From NCBI RefSeq assembly GCF_003254395.2, contig NC_037642.1:1210501-1274500 (forward strand): a stretch of DNA of 64,000 nucleotides, read 5' to 3'. This DNA comes from Apis mellifera (taxonomy: Eukaryota; Arthropoda; Insecta; Hymenoptera; Apidae). Below, one piece after another: positions 1 to 12,590 of the stretch. The notes under the pieces were generated by a model that was not told the DNA's origin, made no database searches, and saw only the letters and a program-made list of their open reading frames with translations. The number at the start of each line of letters is the position of its first letter. Positions within the stretch are counted from its first letter, which is position 1. Position numbers and translations under genes: made by a program.

Positions 1-217
1 AATAAAAATTGCATAAAAATTTTATAACATCCTTAAGAATCCATATCTGAACGTTATGCATCTTGGAAACGAGTTAATTGCTATTTTGTCTTATATTATT
101 TCATCTCCAAACAATTTCCATCGTGCAATTTCCAACTCCAATACCAAACTTCAACTTTCAACATAAATTATTGAGAATTAATCTTTTCCCGACAATCTTC
201 GCAGAAACAACACATAC
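1..217. other. AT-rich flank
   Basis: AT-rich sequence with no gene or repeat that I can recognise. It borders the donor-like site at 216-218 on the minus strand. Confidence 0.6.
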
Positions 218-251
218 CTGATACGCGTATTATCTCGTTAATTTCGCTCAT
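218..251 (-). CDS. Candidate first coding exon, minus strand (partial, unidentified)
   Basis: On the minus strand an ATG at 251-249 in a purine-rich context (GAAAAAATG) opens eleven codons reading MSEINEIIRVS. These run into CAG|GTATGTG, a good splice donor whose GT lies at 217-216. Upstream on the same strand lies a CpG-rich island (280-760) that could serve as promoter. The peptide is too short to place in a family. Without the splice the frame runs on to a stop near 168. Start, donor and CpG context agree, but each is common, so this is a weak gene-start candidate and may be chance. Confidence 0.18.
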
Positions 252-279
252 TTTTTCCTCCCCCTCCCCCCTCCCCTTT

Positions 280-760
280 TCTGCTTTAACGAGGCCTCGG
301 ATATGATAACGACGAAGCCATAATTGATAGCCACTTGAACTCGTTGGCCGCATCACCGTTATCGGTTCGAATATTTCGCGGCCGGATAATTGAGTTTTTC
401 GCGACGAGTTACGACGATGTTAAAGGCGTGAAAGCGGGCACGTAACATGAACGGTGATGGCCTGTTGCGTGTGTATCACTATGAAAGCGGTCGTTCGCCG
501 CTAGTTCGCGCCACTTCGTAAAACTGCGCCGGGCTAAAGCGGGCGTGTTACCGTGCTCGCGAAATTATCGCCTAGTCTGTTTGATGTTGCAAAAGTGTTC
601 TTGTAAATCGTCGTGGTGACAGTTTGTTTCGAGGCTGCGCTTTGAGGCCGACGAATGGATCTGGTAGGGGTTGTGTTGCATGAATTGTTGATGGTGATGA
701 GCGGTATGGGCGTTAATGGGACGATTAAGCGCGATATTTCGGGATATATGAACGAAAAGA
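280..760. promoter_or_regulatory. CpG-rich island
   Basis: GC and CpG content rise sharply above the AT-rich surroundings (words such as ttcgcggccgg, cgggcgtgtt and tcgcgacg). No convincing ORF. It could be a promoter for the minus-strand exon candidate at 218-251, or a distal enhancer. Function is inferred from composition only. Confidence 0.4.
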
Positions 761-875
761 AAGGGAAACAGGAAGAGTGTTTTGTGTTTTAGACAATTTT
801 AAGGCAACTCGTTAATTGTATTTTATGTTACGTGAAATGAGACACGTAATTGGATTTACGTTCATTTCATAAATA

Positions 876-940
876 ATGATTTTGATAAAAAATATTTTAG
901 ATAAAAATTGATTTCGATACACATAATTTGACATAGCGTC
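876..940 (+). repeat. Fragment of a dispersed repeat shared with 2905-2945
   Basis: The stretch contains agataaaaattgat preceded by aaaaat and followed by an ACACATA-type tail. The same order appears at about 2905-2945, which has aaaaatgtttcagataaaa and then a CACATA tail. The shared order suggests two decayed copies of one dispersed repeat, probably the MITE whose end is seen at 2846. In DNA this AT-rich a chance resemblance cannot be excluded. Confidence 0.3.
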
Positions 941-1273
941 TAGTTAATATAGTTATAATTCTTTATAAAGTTCTTTTGTCGTTTTTTTTTTTTAATTCTT
1001 TTACGTAATAAATTTTGGAAAATTTAAATTAAGTAATTTTAATTAGCAATGATAATTATTGTTCATATAAATTGATTAATATTTTTTATAGATCGAATAA
1101 TCGAAAAATATATCTCTTTTTCATCTATTTTCAAAAAGATATGTAAAATGTCTTTCTTTTGAAACTTTATTCACTTTATTTAAAGTATTTTTCATTGATT
1201 TATTACTTTTAAAGTAATTCCATTACATATTGTATTTCTATTAATCTTATTTGGTTTTTATTGTATTTAATTT

Positions 1274-1323
1274 AATATATTTTTTAAATAAATATAATAT
1301 ATTTTTTAAATAAATATAATATA
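1274..1323 (+). repeat. 22-bp tandem repeat, about 2.3 copies
   Basis: A 22-bp AT-only unit (AATATATTTTTTAAATAAAT plus AT) is repeated exactly twice with a partial third copy. Confidence 0.85.
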
Positions 1324-1719
1324 CTTATTAATTAAAAGAATCTCCATATATAACCAAATAGGGAAATATTGATTTGATTGTGTAACAAATAAAATATCAT
1401 AAATGTCATATTATTATATTGTTTTAATCTATTTGAAATAATTTTAGACTAATTTCTTAAACTACAATTATTGTTTAAGAAATCTTGATTATCTTAAAAT
1501 AGTCATAAAATTTAATTTTTAAAACAAAAAATTGACAAATATTTATAAATACGTATAATAAATATTTTTATTTCATACATCAAATAGTATAGTATAATGT
1601 ATATATCAATATTTTCTTTTTTATATATTCCTTTTTAATAATTTCCTGTATATTTTAAAAACATGATCAAATGAAATTCCGATTCATCTATCTATAATCG
1701 TATAAATACATACATGAAA

Positions 1720-2845
1720 GAGACTACTTACTCTCATCGAGTAAGATTAGAGCAAGATTCCAAAAAAAAAAAAAAAGAAAAAACGAGAAAGTTTGTAGCG
1801 AGCTGAATAAAGGTTGATGCCGGTTATTTCCGATGAATCGGATATCGAATTGAAAAGAAGGAAGGCAGGATCGCAGAGTGGATTGGAACACTGTCGAATT
1901 TGCGAGAGATCCATGGGAAGCTTTTCAGATTTGCATATTGCCGAATTTTATTGAATACATTACTCAACGACGATCTCTTCAAACTTATTGAAAGCAAACG
2001 TTAGTATTAAAAAGATCGAAAGGATTTTATTAATAGCGGAGATATACGGGGATCATGTCCATATTTATCTCTCAAATAATCTGCTCTTTATATTCCATAA
2101 TGGAATACTGCATATAACTTGAATTCTTCGATTGGCCATTAATCTTTAGGATAATCTGTTATACTAACATCTACCATTTAATCGTTTATTTATTTCTTGA
2201 ATAAATCCACCGATTAAATTCAAAAATTGTAACATATTCATACATGTATTTTTTAATTCATTTTTTTAAACAATGATAATGATTGTTTGTATTATTTATA
2301 TCTTGATGATCTCGAATTACGTTTAATAAACTATATGTTTAATTTAATTTTCGAATTGGATTTGAGTTAAATTGTTATACAAATATGTACACGTATATTA
2401 GTAACAATAAATGTGTATATACACGTATATTTTATATCTTATATTTTTGCCCGAATATTTTTTAATTTAAAACTCGATATCCTATTTGTCACCGCAAGGC
2501 AGATCACGCGTGGATAGCCGCATAATTGTTTCCAGTCACGATCGATTCTCTTAATGAAGTTCTATACGAAAACGATGGTAATGTGTTTCCGCTGGAAGGC
2601 AAATTATGTAACAATACATAGGAAATCGAAATTGAATTTCATTTGTGGTAGTAAAATTAAGATATCATTTTACAAATAATAATTAAAAAAAGTAATTCAA
2701 ATAATTGATACAGAATTTTATGAGATTTTAAATATAGTCACTTTCATTTTTAAAAATTTTATTAATTTTATAATATTTCTTTCTAAATTTAAAAAAAATA
2801 ATAATAATCGAAAAGATAATGTAAATAGAATATATATATTTAATA
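1720..2845. other. Mostly AT-rich DNA with two slightly GC-richer patches
   Basis: A poly-A run lies at about 1762-1776. Modestly CpG-richer patches occur at 1800-1930 and 2490-2610. No ORF, splice pair or RNA gene was recognised. Confidence 0.6.
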
Positions 2846-2945
2846 TACAGGATGATTTTAAATATTGATCACTTTAAATATCTCATTTGACTTTGGGAAA
2901 AAATGTTTCAGATAAAAATTGATACTTGTCGTGCACATATAGATT
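2846..2945 (+). mobile_element. MITE/DNA-transposon end fragment
   Basis: A tatacaggatg terminus is followed by a TTTAAATATTGATCACTTTAAATATCTC-type stretch and then aaaaatgtttcagataaaa. TA followed by CAGGRTG, and an internal ATGTTTCAGAtAAAA word, are typical of short Tc1/mariner-like MITEs in insects (from memory of the family style). I found no matching opposite end, so this looks like a decayed fragment. Confidence 0.35.
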
Positions 2946-3330
2946 ATGTAAAATAAAAATCATGAAATCATGAAATCATAATCTTTTGTTGACAATAGAG
3001 ATCCATATGTATCGATTCATTGTATTAAAAAACATGATTCGACTCTATATATACCTATTATTTAAAATAAAATTTCTTTACTGTTATCAAAAACAAACTA
3101 TTCAAGTTCGAAGACACATTTCATCCTAACAATAAAAATAAATATCAAACACCAATCAAAAATTTCTAACATCGACTTTCTTATTGACTTTATTATTAAT
3201 CGTTCAAATATCGATAGTGATTCGACAGAATTTATAACAAAAACTCATTACCCTTAATCTTAAATTCCTAAGTAAAAACGACAACGCATATGCACGATAC
3301 ATAACATTGACTGATATATCCGAATCATAA
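2946..3330. other. AT-rich spacer
   Basis: AT-rich, with nothing recognised. Confidence 0.6.
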
Positions 3331-4160
3331 CCATCTAAGACTCGCCCTCGGTCGGTGAACACTTGGGCAATTCGACGGCAGTTAAGCGCATCCGAATCAA
3401 TAGCACTCGGGCATTATCTTTCCTCCTCATCCATGCGAGGCGAGCTGCAGGGTACGCCCCGATAATTATAATCAGTCAGAAGGGGTCTGGTCAGGGGTTG
3501 GCGTGGATCGTCGAGGTCACTCGAGGGCCGATGTAACGGTGAGAGTGGGACGGAGAAACGTGGGATGCGGTAGGGGTGGATAGAAGGAGAGAGAGAGAGA
3601 GAGCTCGTGTGTCGTCTCTCCTCTGCGACAGAGGGTGGACAGAGCATTTACATCATTTAATTTATGACCCTCTCCGCTGCACCGACAACAAGCGCGAGAA
3701 GGCCCCGCGCTGCCTCGCGTGTAGGCGTAGTAGGCGGGCGCGCGCACACTCGCAGAATAAATTTGCATATGGATGTAACGGGTGCAGCTGGGGAAAGAGA
3801 GAGACAAAGGGGGAAGAAGCAGACCGATGGAACACCGATGCTCCCTCCTCCTCCCCCTCGAAATCGAACTCGTCGTGGCGTTCTCCAGTTCTGGCTGGGG
3901 GAGAGGAGGGGAGGGGAAGGAAGGAGGGGGTGAGAACGATCTCGATGTCCCACGAATCGGACACTGGCGGCGGGATAATGCCGTGTTCGTTTCGACTGGT
4001 TGCGACTGCTCACGGCGAGATACAGAGAGGACGGTTGAATGCGGAATGATTAGGTGATTCGGTGGATATGGTTGGCGGAGGGGTGGGATTCGGGTGTTGT
4101 TGGTTGCGTAGATGGATATAGTGGCCGTGAGTGTTGGGGTAATTTGATCGATTTGTAGTG
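3330..4160. promoter_or_regulatory. Large CpG-rich island with GA tract
   Basis: This is one of the densest islands. It has a (GA)n tract at 3587-3603, a CG-rich core at 3680-3760, an ATTTGCAT octamer at 3761-3768, then purine-rich G/GA sequence. Several overlapping frames are open on both strands (up to about 215 codons on the minus strand). However, the longest starts only with TTG, and the openness on both strands reflects a shortage of TA. I read it as a promoter or enhancer island rather than a gene. Confidence 0.45.
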
Positions 4161-5130
4161 GCAAGTGCGAACGAATAGACCACGAGTTAATTATGTAGTA
4201 TCGGTGGAATTGGAAAAATGATAATTGTAAGAGGGGAGTGGGAATTTGGGATTGGAATTGGAAAAATCGTTGAAAAAGTAACTAAATGGTCGACATTTAT
4301 TTACGTTTATTTGCCGTTACTGGATACTTTGAAGTTAAAATTTTATCCATTCCTCTGCTGCGATCTACTCTCTCTTTATAAAGAATTATAAGAGTTTAGA
4401 TGAGAATATGAAGGAGTGTATAAAAAAATTATTGATATTTTTTTTCTTTTAAATGGAATCGTATTTGTTGTGTACTAATGTATAACATAGTTATATTTCT
4501 TTATGATTTTATATAATTTCTTGAAAATTATCATGCGAATAATGAGTTGAAAAAGAATATTTTCGATAATCTTAACGTAAGTCTGATGTAAATATAAAAA
4601 TTCAAATATGTATGTAATTTAAAAAAAATTAGAATTGCTTCAACAACAAAGAATTATTACAATAGGGGATGATATACTCTTTAAATATGTAAAATATTAT
4701 GTTATATAAAAAAACGTTTCATTTAAAAATTGCATGATGCGAAGGGAGAATATAAATTAAATTATCAATCTTTTTGCAAAAGTATATATAGAGAACAATT
4801 AATGAAATAAAATAAAATGAATAAAAAGAGAAAAAAGAAATGAAAAATAATTTTGTATTTTATCTAAATAATATCGTATATATTTGTTATAGAAATTTAC
4901 AAAGAGATTTCATTCAGTCCCATATAATTTTATTACAGTGTGGCTGAACTTAATCATTCCGATAAACGTAATTTGAAATGAATTTCAAATTAAAAATTGA
5001 TCACATCGCGTGTTTGTTTCAATTATCGTCGTGCAAAAAAAAAAAAAAGAATCATAATTTCATCGCGAGATTGAAAAAGGTAACGGTTCATTTAATGAAA
5101 AATCGATCATTAGTTTATTCGTAATTTTAT
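4160..5130. other. AT-rich DNA
   Basis: AT-rich with a poly-A run near 5035-5048. No gene seen. Confidence 0.7.
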
Positions 5131-5460
5131 CTTAATTATCCTTTCACATCCTTGCCATGCATTGGAATGAAGTTACACAACTGTTCGCTCCGTCAATGTT
5201 AAACGACAAAACTGTTCCAACCAATTAATTACTGTTTGAGTTGAGACGTTCGAAAGGGTAAACATCTATGCGCGTGTTAGCCGAAAAGATGCCAACCTTA
5301 AATCCAATTTGTTCGTGACTTCGCGAAGTTGCGGGTTGGATGTTAGCGCGCAAAGTTGAAGTTGTGTCTCCGCCTCGTCTTGATATACCGTTCACGGCCA
5401 ATCAAACTTTGAGCCTCTGGTAATTCTGGAGCCAAATATTTCGCATGTATGTTCCTCCCG
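5130..5460. promoter_or_regulatory. Moderate CpG-rich island
   Basis: Raised GC and CpG between AT-rich flanks. No ORF of note. Possibly a conserved non-coding element. Confidence 0.3.
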
Positions 5461-6520
5461 ATGCCTAAAATTCTTTCTCGAATCATTGATTCTTTGAATA
5501 TTTTTGGAATATTAATCGAAAGAAATTTTTAACATGTATAAAATATTCAAAAATCAATCAATAAATTTCTGTGTAAAAATTTCTTTATTTTTTATAAAAT
5601 GGATGATATTAGGATAATCTAGTAAAAGTTATTATAATATACTAGGATCAAGTAATGAACTTTTGTTTTTATTGTTTTTCGAAAATGGAAATAATTATCG
5701 AAATATATTAATTGAAAAATATAATAATTGATATATTTTGACTTTATCGATCGATTGAATATCATTGAATTCTCTTCAATTTTGAAAAGAAAAATTTAAA
5801 TTGGGATGTCGAATTTCAAACTCGTATCAAGAATTATGCATTTTGAATTTCATTCGAAACTGCGTAAAGCAAATTTATTTCTTTAATAAATTGTTTACAA
5901 ATGCCCATGCAAAGATATATCTTATTTTTAAGTAAGTCACATCCTTTGGAAATCGCTCACATAGTTAACAACAGTAATTACTAGTTTAGTATTGACTTAA
6001 TTCATTTATTAATAGTTAATAATAATTTACATTGATTGATTTCTGAACTCTGTACATATTTAAATATAAATAGAATTTTTTTCTTAAGATTTCTCACTTT
6101 AAATGTTCTAAATATGTATTAAATTTTTAAATTATTTTACTTCATCAAAATATTAATATAAAGTAACAAAATTTAAAATACGGTTTTATGTTTTATGTAT
6201 ATTTATACACATATATAATGTTGCAAAATGAAATAGTTGTATTAAATTTCATTTTCAAAAATATAGTTCAATTTCAAATGAAATTAAAATTATCTACAAA
6301 TATGCATAATTAATTTTGGAAATAATTTAACACGACGGAAAAAAAAAATAAGACTTTTAAAAGTATTTTTACCTCAAATATTATAAGGAGATAATTTAAC
6401 ACGATTAAAAAACTTCTCAAAATATTTTCATCCCAAACACTATTTTTACCCAAGACTGTATTAAATCCAAGAAGATTCGTCCAGAGTCTTGAATTCAAGC
6501 AAAGTTAAAATTCAATAAGG
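5460..6520. other. AT-rich DNA
   Basis: AT-rich with no recognised feature. Confidence 0.7.
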
Positions 6521-6900
6521 TCGATTTTCACGCGCGGCGAACAGGTCTAATTAAACCGTCAACGAAGAAAGGGTTAAAATTCGTCCCATTTTATTCACGA
6601 CGCGCCAGTTTGCTACCTTTGCCGAACGAAGACGTAATTCTTTTAATTACCGGTTAGCTTAAAATACAGCCCCTCTTAAAGGGCGTGAGAAACGAAGGGA
6701 CGTTGGCTGGTTACGCGACGACCACGACAACAAGGATAGGGAAAGAGAGCACTTTCGCGAGGCTTCAAATTAAAACGCGTAATTAAACGCCAGGCGAATT
6801 TCGTCTCGAAATTAATTTACGATTACCTTTCAACGTGTCTCTGCTCCGTCTTATCCGAAGTCGAATTTTCGAAATTGATTTTTTTCTTTGTCAAGCGATC
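6520..6900. promoter_or_regulatory. GC island with homeodomain-site cluster
   Basis: In a GC-raised island there are three exact TAATTA cores (6548-6553, 6644-6649, 6780-6785) and further TAAT/ATTA cores near 6635 and 6811-6816, several flanked by CpG words such as acgcgtaattaaacgcc. TAATTA is the common core bound by Antp-class and paired-class homeodomains. Clustering inside a GC-raised segment, where AT words should be rarer, suggests an enhancer. No ORF competes for the region. Confidence 0.4.
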
Positions 6901-8249
6901 TGGTAAGATCAATTTTGAGAAAAAAATGGTTCGATATTTGGGAATACTATATAGATAATACGTTGATGGAAGGCTTTTTGATGTTTCTCTTGTGCGATTT
7001 ATTCTTTTGACAATGACGTTTGGTACGTGAAGTCTTGATTAAAAATGTCGAAAAAAATAATTGGCGTGATTTATAAGTATGAAAAGGAGTTGCTCTTATC
7101 TGTGAATATTTGAAATTATATGTATACATATCGAAAAAATATTAAATAAAATATGAAATAAAGAATTTTTTAAAATTTAATTCTACTATTTTTATTTATT
7201 TTTTTTAATGTTATAATTAGAAACTATTTGTGTTATTAATATTCATTTAAAAATGTAAATTAACTGTCATATTTATATCAATAGGCTTTGATTTAATTAA
7301 TTTATATATAGTATACATTAATTATTAAATAGAGATTATAATATTATAGGATACATGACCCAATTATAGTATCTTCTCTTAGTTATCGAATAATCAATTA
7401 ATTTGCTAAAAATTAGAAAATAAAATATGTGAAGCGGTTAAATTATAATATTTTTAAGATAAAGTTTAAATTTTTGTTTATATACATGTTTTTTTTTCGC
7501 AACACAGTGTAAATTATTTTTTTTCATTACAAAAACTATTAGGAAATAATGACATTAATCAACGATTGAAATAAAAATTTCATCGCCTCAAGAATAAGAA
7601 TATTACAAATGATAAAAGTATAAAGTTTCTACTTTACGAAAAATTAGAAATAGATAAATAAAATAATAATTTATCATCGAAAGAAAAATTTTATTTTATA
7701 TATAAATTATATTTTGATTAATATCAATTTCTTTTTGACAAATTATTCAGATAATATCCCATACTTTACTTAAATATTAATGCAAATAAGAATTAAAAAC
7801 ATCTTCAAATCACGCAAGAACTTTCAACTCATCCATAAATGAATTATCATAATTATTCCGTTTTAATCTAAATAACGATGCATACGATAATTAATTAATC
7901 TATCTTGGAGATTTAACGTTGACACGAAAATCTAAAAACCTTTTCATTGCTCGATTTTCATCATCCAATTAAAAAACAAATATCGATTGATTATTAATTA
8001 ATACAATGCTCGTTTTTCTCGCCGCCTTATCATTTTTAATATCTCTTCTTCACCATTCTTTATTTTCTATATCCTCGATATCATTCGATAATCGAATAAA
8101 AACGAGCCATTTTATACCGATCGATAACATTTATTCTCAATGAAAGGAGAAAAAGAACAAGGAAAAATTATAATTATTCTAAATAATATTGTAAAATAAT
8201 ATTCTAACGATGCGATGAAACGTATTATCGGAATAAATTTCTGTTTCAG
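6900..8249. other. AT-rich DNA leading to a splice acceptor
   Basis: AT-rich with no gene seen. It ends in ttctgtttcag at 8249, the acceptor of the next exon candidate. Confidence 0.7.
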
Positions 8250-8350
8250 AATGTCAAAAGGCAGTACAGATTCCGGTTGGCTATGGCTCGCTTAGTGAAG
8301 CCTAAGATCCCACCGTCCGAGCCGCCCCTCATCTCTCCATGGCAGCCACG
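8250..8350 (+). CDS. Candidate internal exon, + strand (unidentified)
   Basis: A 101-bp GC-rich block is bounded by a good acceptor (ttctgtttcag, AG at 8248-8249) and a consensus donor (CACG|GTAAGTAAAT, GT at 8351). One frame is open across the whole exon, beginning NVKRQYRFRLAMARL and rich in K, P and R, with LVKPKIPPSEPP in the middle. The other two frames contain stops. I do not recognise a family. The open frame leaves a split codon (phase 2) that is compatible with the exon at 45305-45392. It could also be a non-coding exon of a 5' UTR or lncRNA. I am fairly confident it is an exon and much less sure that it is translated. Confidence 0.45.
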
Positions 8351-8760
8351 GTAAGTAAATTGACGCTAAAACAATGTTAAACCATAGACGCTTCGTTGCT
8401 CCTTATGCAATGCTATGCCAACACCCTGTCCCTCGACAAGTTTCCGTCTTGATCTTAATAAGTGGACGACAGTGAAATTAGTTTCGTTAGCATGGAACCT
8501 CGCGTGTCCTACGTGGGGTCTCATCCGTTTTCGGTTAACGGCCGCGTTCCTTTATCCGCGTTTACCCTCGTCAACGATTTTCTCCTCTCGGATTTTCATA
8601 TCAAAGTTATCACTTTGTTCACGAATATACCGCATCGTAACTCGTTTTTCATCCCGGTCGCAGAGAAAGATTGCTTCTGCAGATTTTCGAGAAGGTTCGA
8701 TAATAAGGTTTATTATGTTATATTCAGTAGATTTGTGTGTAACGAATATTTATGGGTAAA
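8351..8760. promoter_or_regulatory. CpG-rich sequence downstream of the exon candidate
   Basis: GC-richer sequence continues past the donor. Reading frames of about 100 codons are open in two + frames but start without an ATG or look random. Probably a conserved intronic element. Confidence 0.3.
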
Positions 8761-9290
8761 TAGATAGATAGTATGAGTATTGTAATTATAAAATGTTCGA
8801 TGGGGATATAATTCATTAATATAGCTATGTCTAAATTTGTTAACTGAGGAAGGTTTATATCGTTCGATATGTAGTGATTTATTTAAAGATCTTTTATTTC
8901 CTAATACATTGTTTTGTATTTGAAATAGCAAAGATTAAATTAAAGATCGAATTTAATTAAATAAATTTAATACAGTTTGTAATTAATATATGTGTCAATT
9001 GAACAATTAAAGAAACAATTATTCGTGTACTTATCAATTTTGCAACGAAATATTGCTTCGATTTTGACCATGTGCAAATCATTTGTATCATTTTTCATGA
9101 TAAGATTCAGAAAAAGATAGTACATATCACGATATTTCAGTTTGATAATTCAATTAATTTTATTAATTAACGAAAGAAAAATTTATAAGAGAATATTTTT
9201 TTTATTATATTTAGAACGCAATTTATTAATATTTTCGATTGAAAATTTATAACATCGTGATTAGAACTTTGATTTAATCAAAATACATCA
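8760..9290. other. AT-rich DNA
   Basis: AT-rich. Nothing recognised. Confidence 0.7.
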
Positions 9291-9610
9291 TCATTGATCT
9301 TTCCTTTCGAGCATTGTCGAGCTTATTCCTCTGGAGAATAACCCTTTCTCGATCTCGAGCCTCATCGGTCACTAGGCCTTCGAGGAAAGGCTTGTTTGTA
9401 AGCATGCACGAACACTAGCCGTGTTACGCGAGAAATAGAGGTACTTTGTTCTCTCTTCACAATGGACAGAGTCCAGAGTTTCAGACCGCCCCTTCCGGAT
9501 ATTCGTTCCTCGTATATCTCCACCCAGGACGGCCACGTACTACGTGCCACTCTGGATCAAACGGTCGTTGAGAACTACGTACATACGTTGATGCACGTTT
9601 TCTTTTAGCA
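9290..9610. promoter_or_regulatory. CpG-rich island
   Basis: A GC island with palindromic patches (for example aggccttcgaggaaaggct near 9375). It hosts the short ORF listed next. Confidence 0.35.
9462..9608 (+). CDS. Candidate 48-aa small ORF
   Basis: An ATG in a CACAATGG context (A at -3, G at +4, a good Kozak match) opens 48 codons ending in TAG. The peptide begins MDRVQSFRPPLPDIRSSYIS, a mixed composition without homopolymers. It has no signal peptide or membrane segment and I recognise no family. A minus-strand frame is open over the same bases, so the lack of stops may only reflect composition. Confidence 0.15.
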   Translation: MDRVQSFRPPLPDIRSSYISTQDGHVLRATLDQTVVENYVHTLMHVFF

Positions 9611-10670
9611 ATTGCAAACAATGGAATTCATTTTAATGAAATGATAAAATGATTTTTTTTATAAGTTAATGATTTTACAATTCAATACATCATGATTATA
9701 CGAATCATTGTTTGATTTGAGAATTGATTAAGAGAATTAGATAAAAATAAAGGATTGAATAAAATTTTTTCACCTTTTTATAACGTTTTGAATGCTTCAA
9801 AAATTTTATTATTCATGATTTTTAATAGCGAACGAAAGTTGTATTCTATGATAATGTTATGAATCTGAATTTGATTAAAGAATCCTTGATAAAATGGTCA
9901 AATTTATTCTTTAATTTAAAAATTATTGTTCTTATTAAATTATAACTTTTGTTCAATAATTTATAACAATTTAATTTGTGTTTTTAATAAATAATGTATT
10001 TTACTATTTAAAAATACTTTTGATTGAAGCAATTTGAATTATAGATTTCTTTGAACTATAATTAATATATAATAAAAATAAGGATTAAAAAAATAGAAAG
10101 ATATGTTAAAATTTTCAATATTAAATGAGAAATATTATAAAAAGAGAAAAAATAAAATTTTGAAGTTCTTGTAACATTTTAAAAATTAATTTTACAATTT
10201 TATAGTAAGTTTTATATTTTTTAAATATGAAGACAAGAAGATTAAGAAAGAGTAAACAATTAAAAAGATTAAAAAAAGATTAAAGATTTTTTTCATTATT
10301 AGAAAATAATTATACAATTTTAAATTTTATCCCAATATTCATATCTATATTTATCATTAATATTATCTAAATAATTATAATATTTAACATTTTTCGAAAT
10401 TAAAAAATATCTTTAAAACATAAAGCTTCTATAAATTAAAAAAATGCAAACAAATAATTTATTCTAATAATTTAATCTAATAATAATCTTGTCTGAACCA
10501 TGATGCAATCGAAAAATCCCGATCAAATACACATCTATATCTAAAATTATCAAATATATTTTCCAACAAATAAACGAATCTCTAATATTAAATTAGAGAA
10601 AAATATTTTAATAAAAAGTATCATGAAATAAATCCTTCCTCAATGTCCACTTCATATTAGACTTATACAT
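9610..10670. other. AT-rich DNA
   Basis: Strongly AT-rich with poly-A/T patches. No gene seen. Confidence 0.7.
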
Positions 10671-11480
10671 TTTATCCATGCTTAGCCTCATCTTTCGTTG
10701 ATCTCCTTCACTCGCCAATAATTTCTTTCTACGTCTGGAATAACGTCTCGATCAACCTCGAACAGAATCAATCGAAGAATACACGATACACTATGGTCAA
10801 AGAGTGAACATTATCCGCGAGGGAGCTAATTGGACGGCTAAAGCCCGGCACGAGTATCCATTTTGATGGTTGGCGGCCAACGCCACCCGACTTATCCCTT
10901 TGCTGGCTCTCGCACATGTTCCATCGATGTATTGGCCGACCGTTTATCGCTGGTCGATAACACGCGACACGCACCTGCGCCAGAATTCTCTGAGACGCAG
11001 CGGTGGACGAGGTCGCTGTCGGTTCCCTCGTGACATTAAGGACTCGTTAAGGGGGTGGCCGTTCGACTTGGAAGCAACGTCGTGCGACGTGTAAGGAAGG
11101 GGAAAGACTGTGGAAGACCTGTTTCTTAAATATGTGTTTGTTGGCATGTTGGTACTTTTATGGGAGGTACAGGTGGTTGTTGTTTTCCGGGGTGGTTGAT
11201 GTATGGGTCCTCGAGCCATAGTACTTCTGCGTTTCTCTGATTAGTTGGGGATTGTTTTGTGACTGGTTGCCGAGTTATACCGTGATTGGAGTTCCCTAGT
11301 TAAATATGAGGGGGAAAATTAGTTTTGTGAGAGGAGTAGAAGGGAGGGGGGGTATCAAGGTCTGGTTGAAATCGACTTAAGCTCGGGCGCGAGATCTAGA
11401 TTCTGCTGGGATTTGGCGGAATCTCTTCCTCGTGTCTGATCGGTTTAACCTATTTTCTCGGATACTTCCTCGAGTTTACA
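10670..11480. promoter_or_regulatory. Large CpG-rich island
   Basis: A long GC-raised segment. Its left part (10800-11090) is CpG-dense and its right part (11090-11400) is G/T-rich. Overlapping frames are open on both strands for 70-90 codons, none with convincing features. Probably regulatory. Confidence 0.35.
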
Positions 11481-12590
11481 GCGTGTTTAAAATTGATTGG
11501 AGAACGAGTTAATCAATTCTAGGAAATAAATATTCGAGATATTATTATTGGATATTAATTAACAACATATTTTAGTAATGATAATGTGAAATAATAGAAG
11601 ATGATTTGATTAAACATATGGAATATTAAACGTAGTATGTGTTGTACACGTAAAGTGTAAGTAGTAGTATAAATTAGTATAAGTCAGGCACGCTTGATTC
11701 GTTGATTTTACGCGAATATGATGCTTATTCGTACTACTTTATTTGAAAATTGTTATTCTTATATTAAAAAATTTAGATTATTTCTTCAAAATATAGTTTT
11801 TTTACTGTATTTAAAGAAAAATGTAAATAATAAATTTTTTAATCAAATAAAATAATTTTTACTTATACATTATTCATTATTTTATTGCATGTAAAAAACA
11901 CGAAAATGAAAAATGAAATCATATAGAACTTTTGAAAATTAATTATTACAGGTTTAATTATTAATAATTTTTTATATATTTAATAATCAATTTTTTCAAA
12001 TTTTCTTCTTAAAAATCTATCGTATAAAATGAATGTGTAAATATTTATTTTAAATATCTCGATATTTAAAGTGATTGCAATTAAAAATAATGAATGAACG
12101 CAATATATAATGCAATACAATTAATAATTACTTATAATTTTGTAAATAATATATTGTGTAACATAAAATTGTTTACAAATTGTATAAGAAATAAATTGTA
12201 TTTTTAAATAATAAAACTTCCTATAGAATTTTTATTTTGATTAAAAACAAAAATTAATTAAAAAAATATATTTTCTTACCGATAAGCACTTATCGGATTA
12301 ATAAATTTTCATTTCAATCTTTAACGAATTTTTCAAATTCAAAATACAAATTTCCATAAAATAATAATGAAAACAATTCTGAAATCTAAATTTTTATCGA
12401 CTCTCATCTCTGTATCAATGATGATCCAGCAAAAAAGCTCACGAAGCTTCTCTTAAATATATCTATCATTCTTAATAACTATATTTAACAACTAAACAAA
12501 AATGGACAGAATTCAAAATTTCTGTTTAAAAAAAAAATCTTAATTCGTGATTTCATTTTCTAAAGAAAAATTTCCGATAAATTCACGTGA
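11480..12590. other. AT-rich DNA
   Basis: AT-rich. A stretch at 12048-12080 (atctcgatatttaaagtgat) resembles, in reverse complement, the inner part of the MITE end at 2860-2890. Otherwise nothing recognised. Confidence 0.6.

Larger units (their letters stand above)
760..1720. other. AT-rich intergenic or intronic DNA
   Basis: Very AT-rich with no gene seen. It contains a repeat fragment (876-940) and a short tandem repeat (1274-1323), listed separately. Confidence 0.7.

Noticed and set aside
3517..4164. 215-codon minus-strand frame in the first large island
   Set aside because: Its first codon is TTG, it is Pro/Ser/Arg low complexity, and other frames on both strands are also open. A composition effect.
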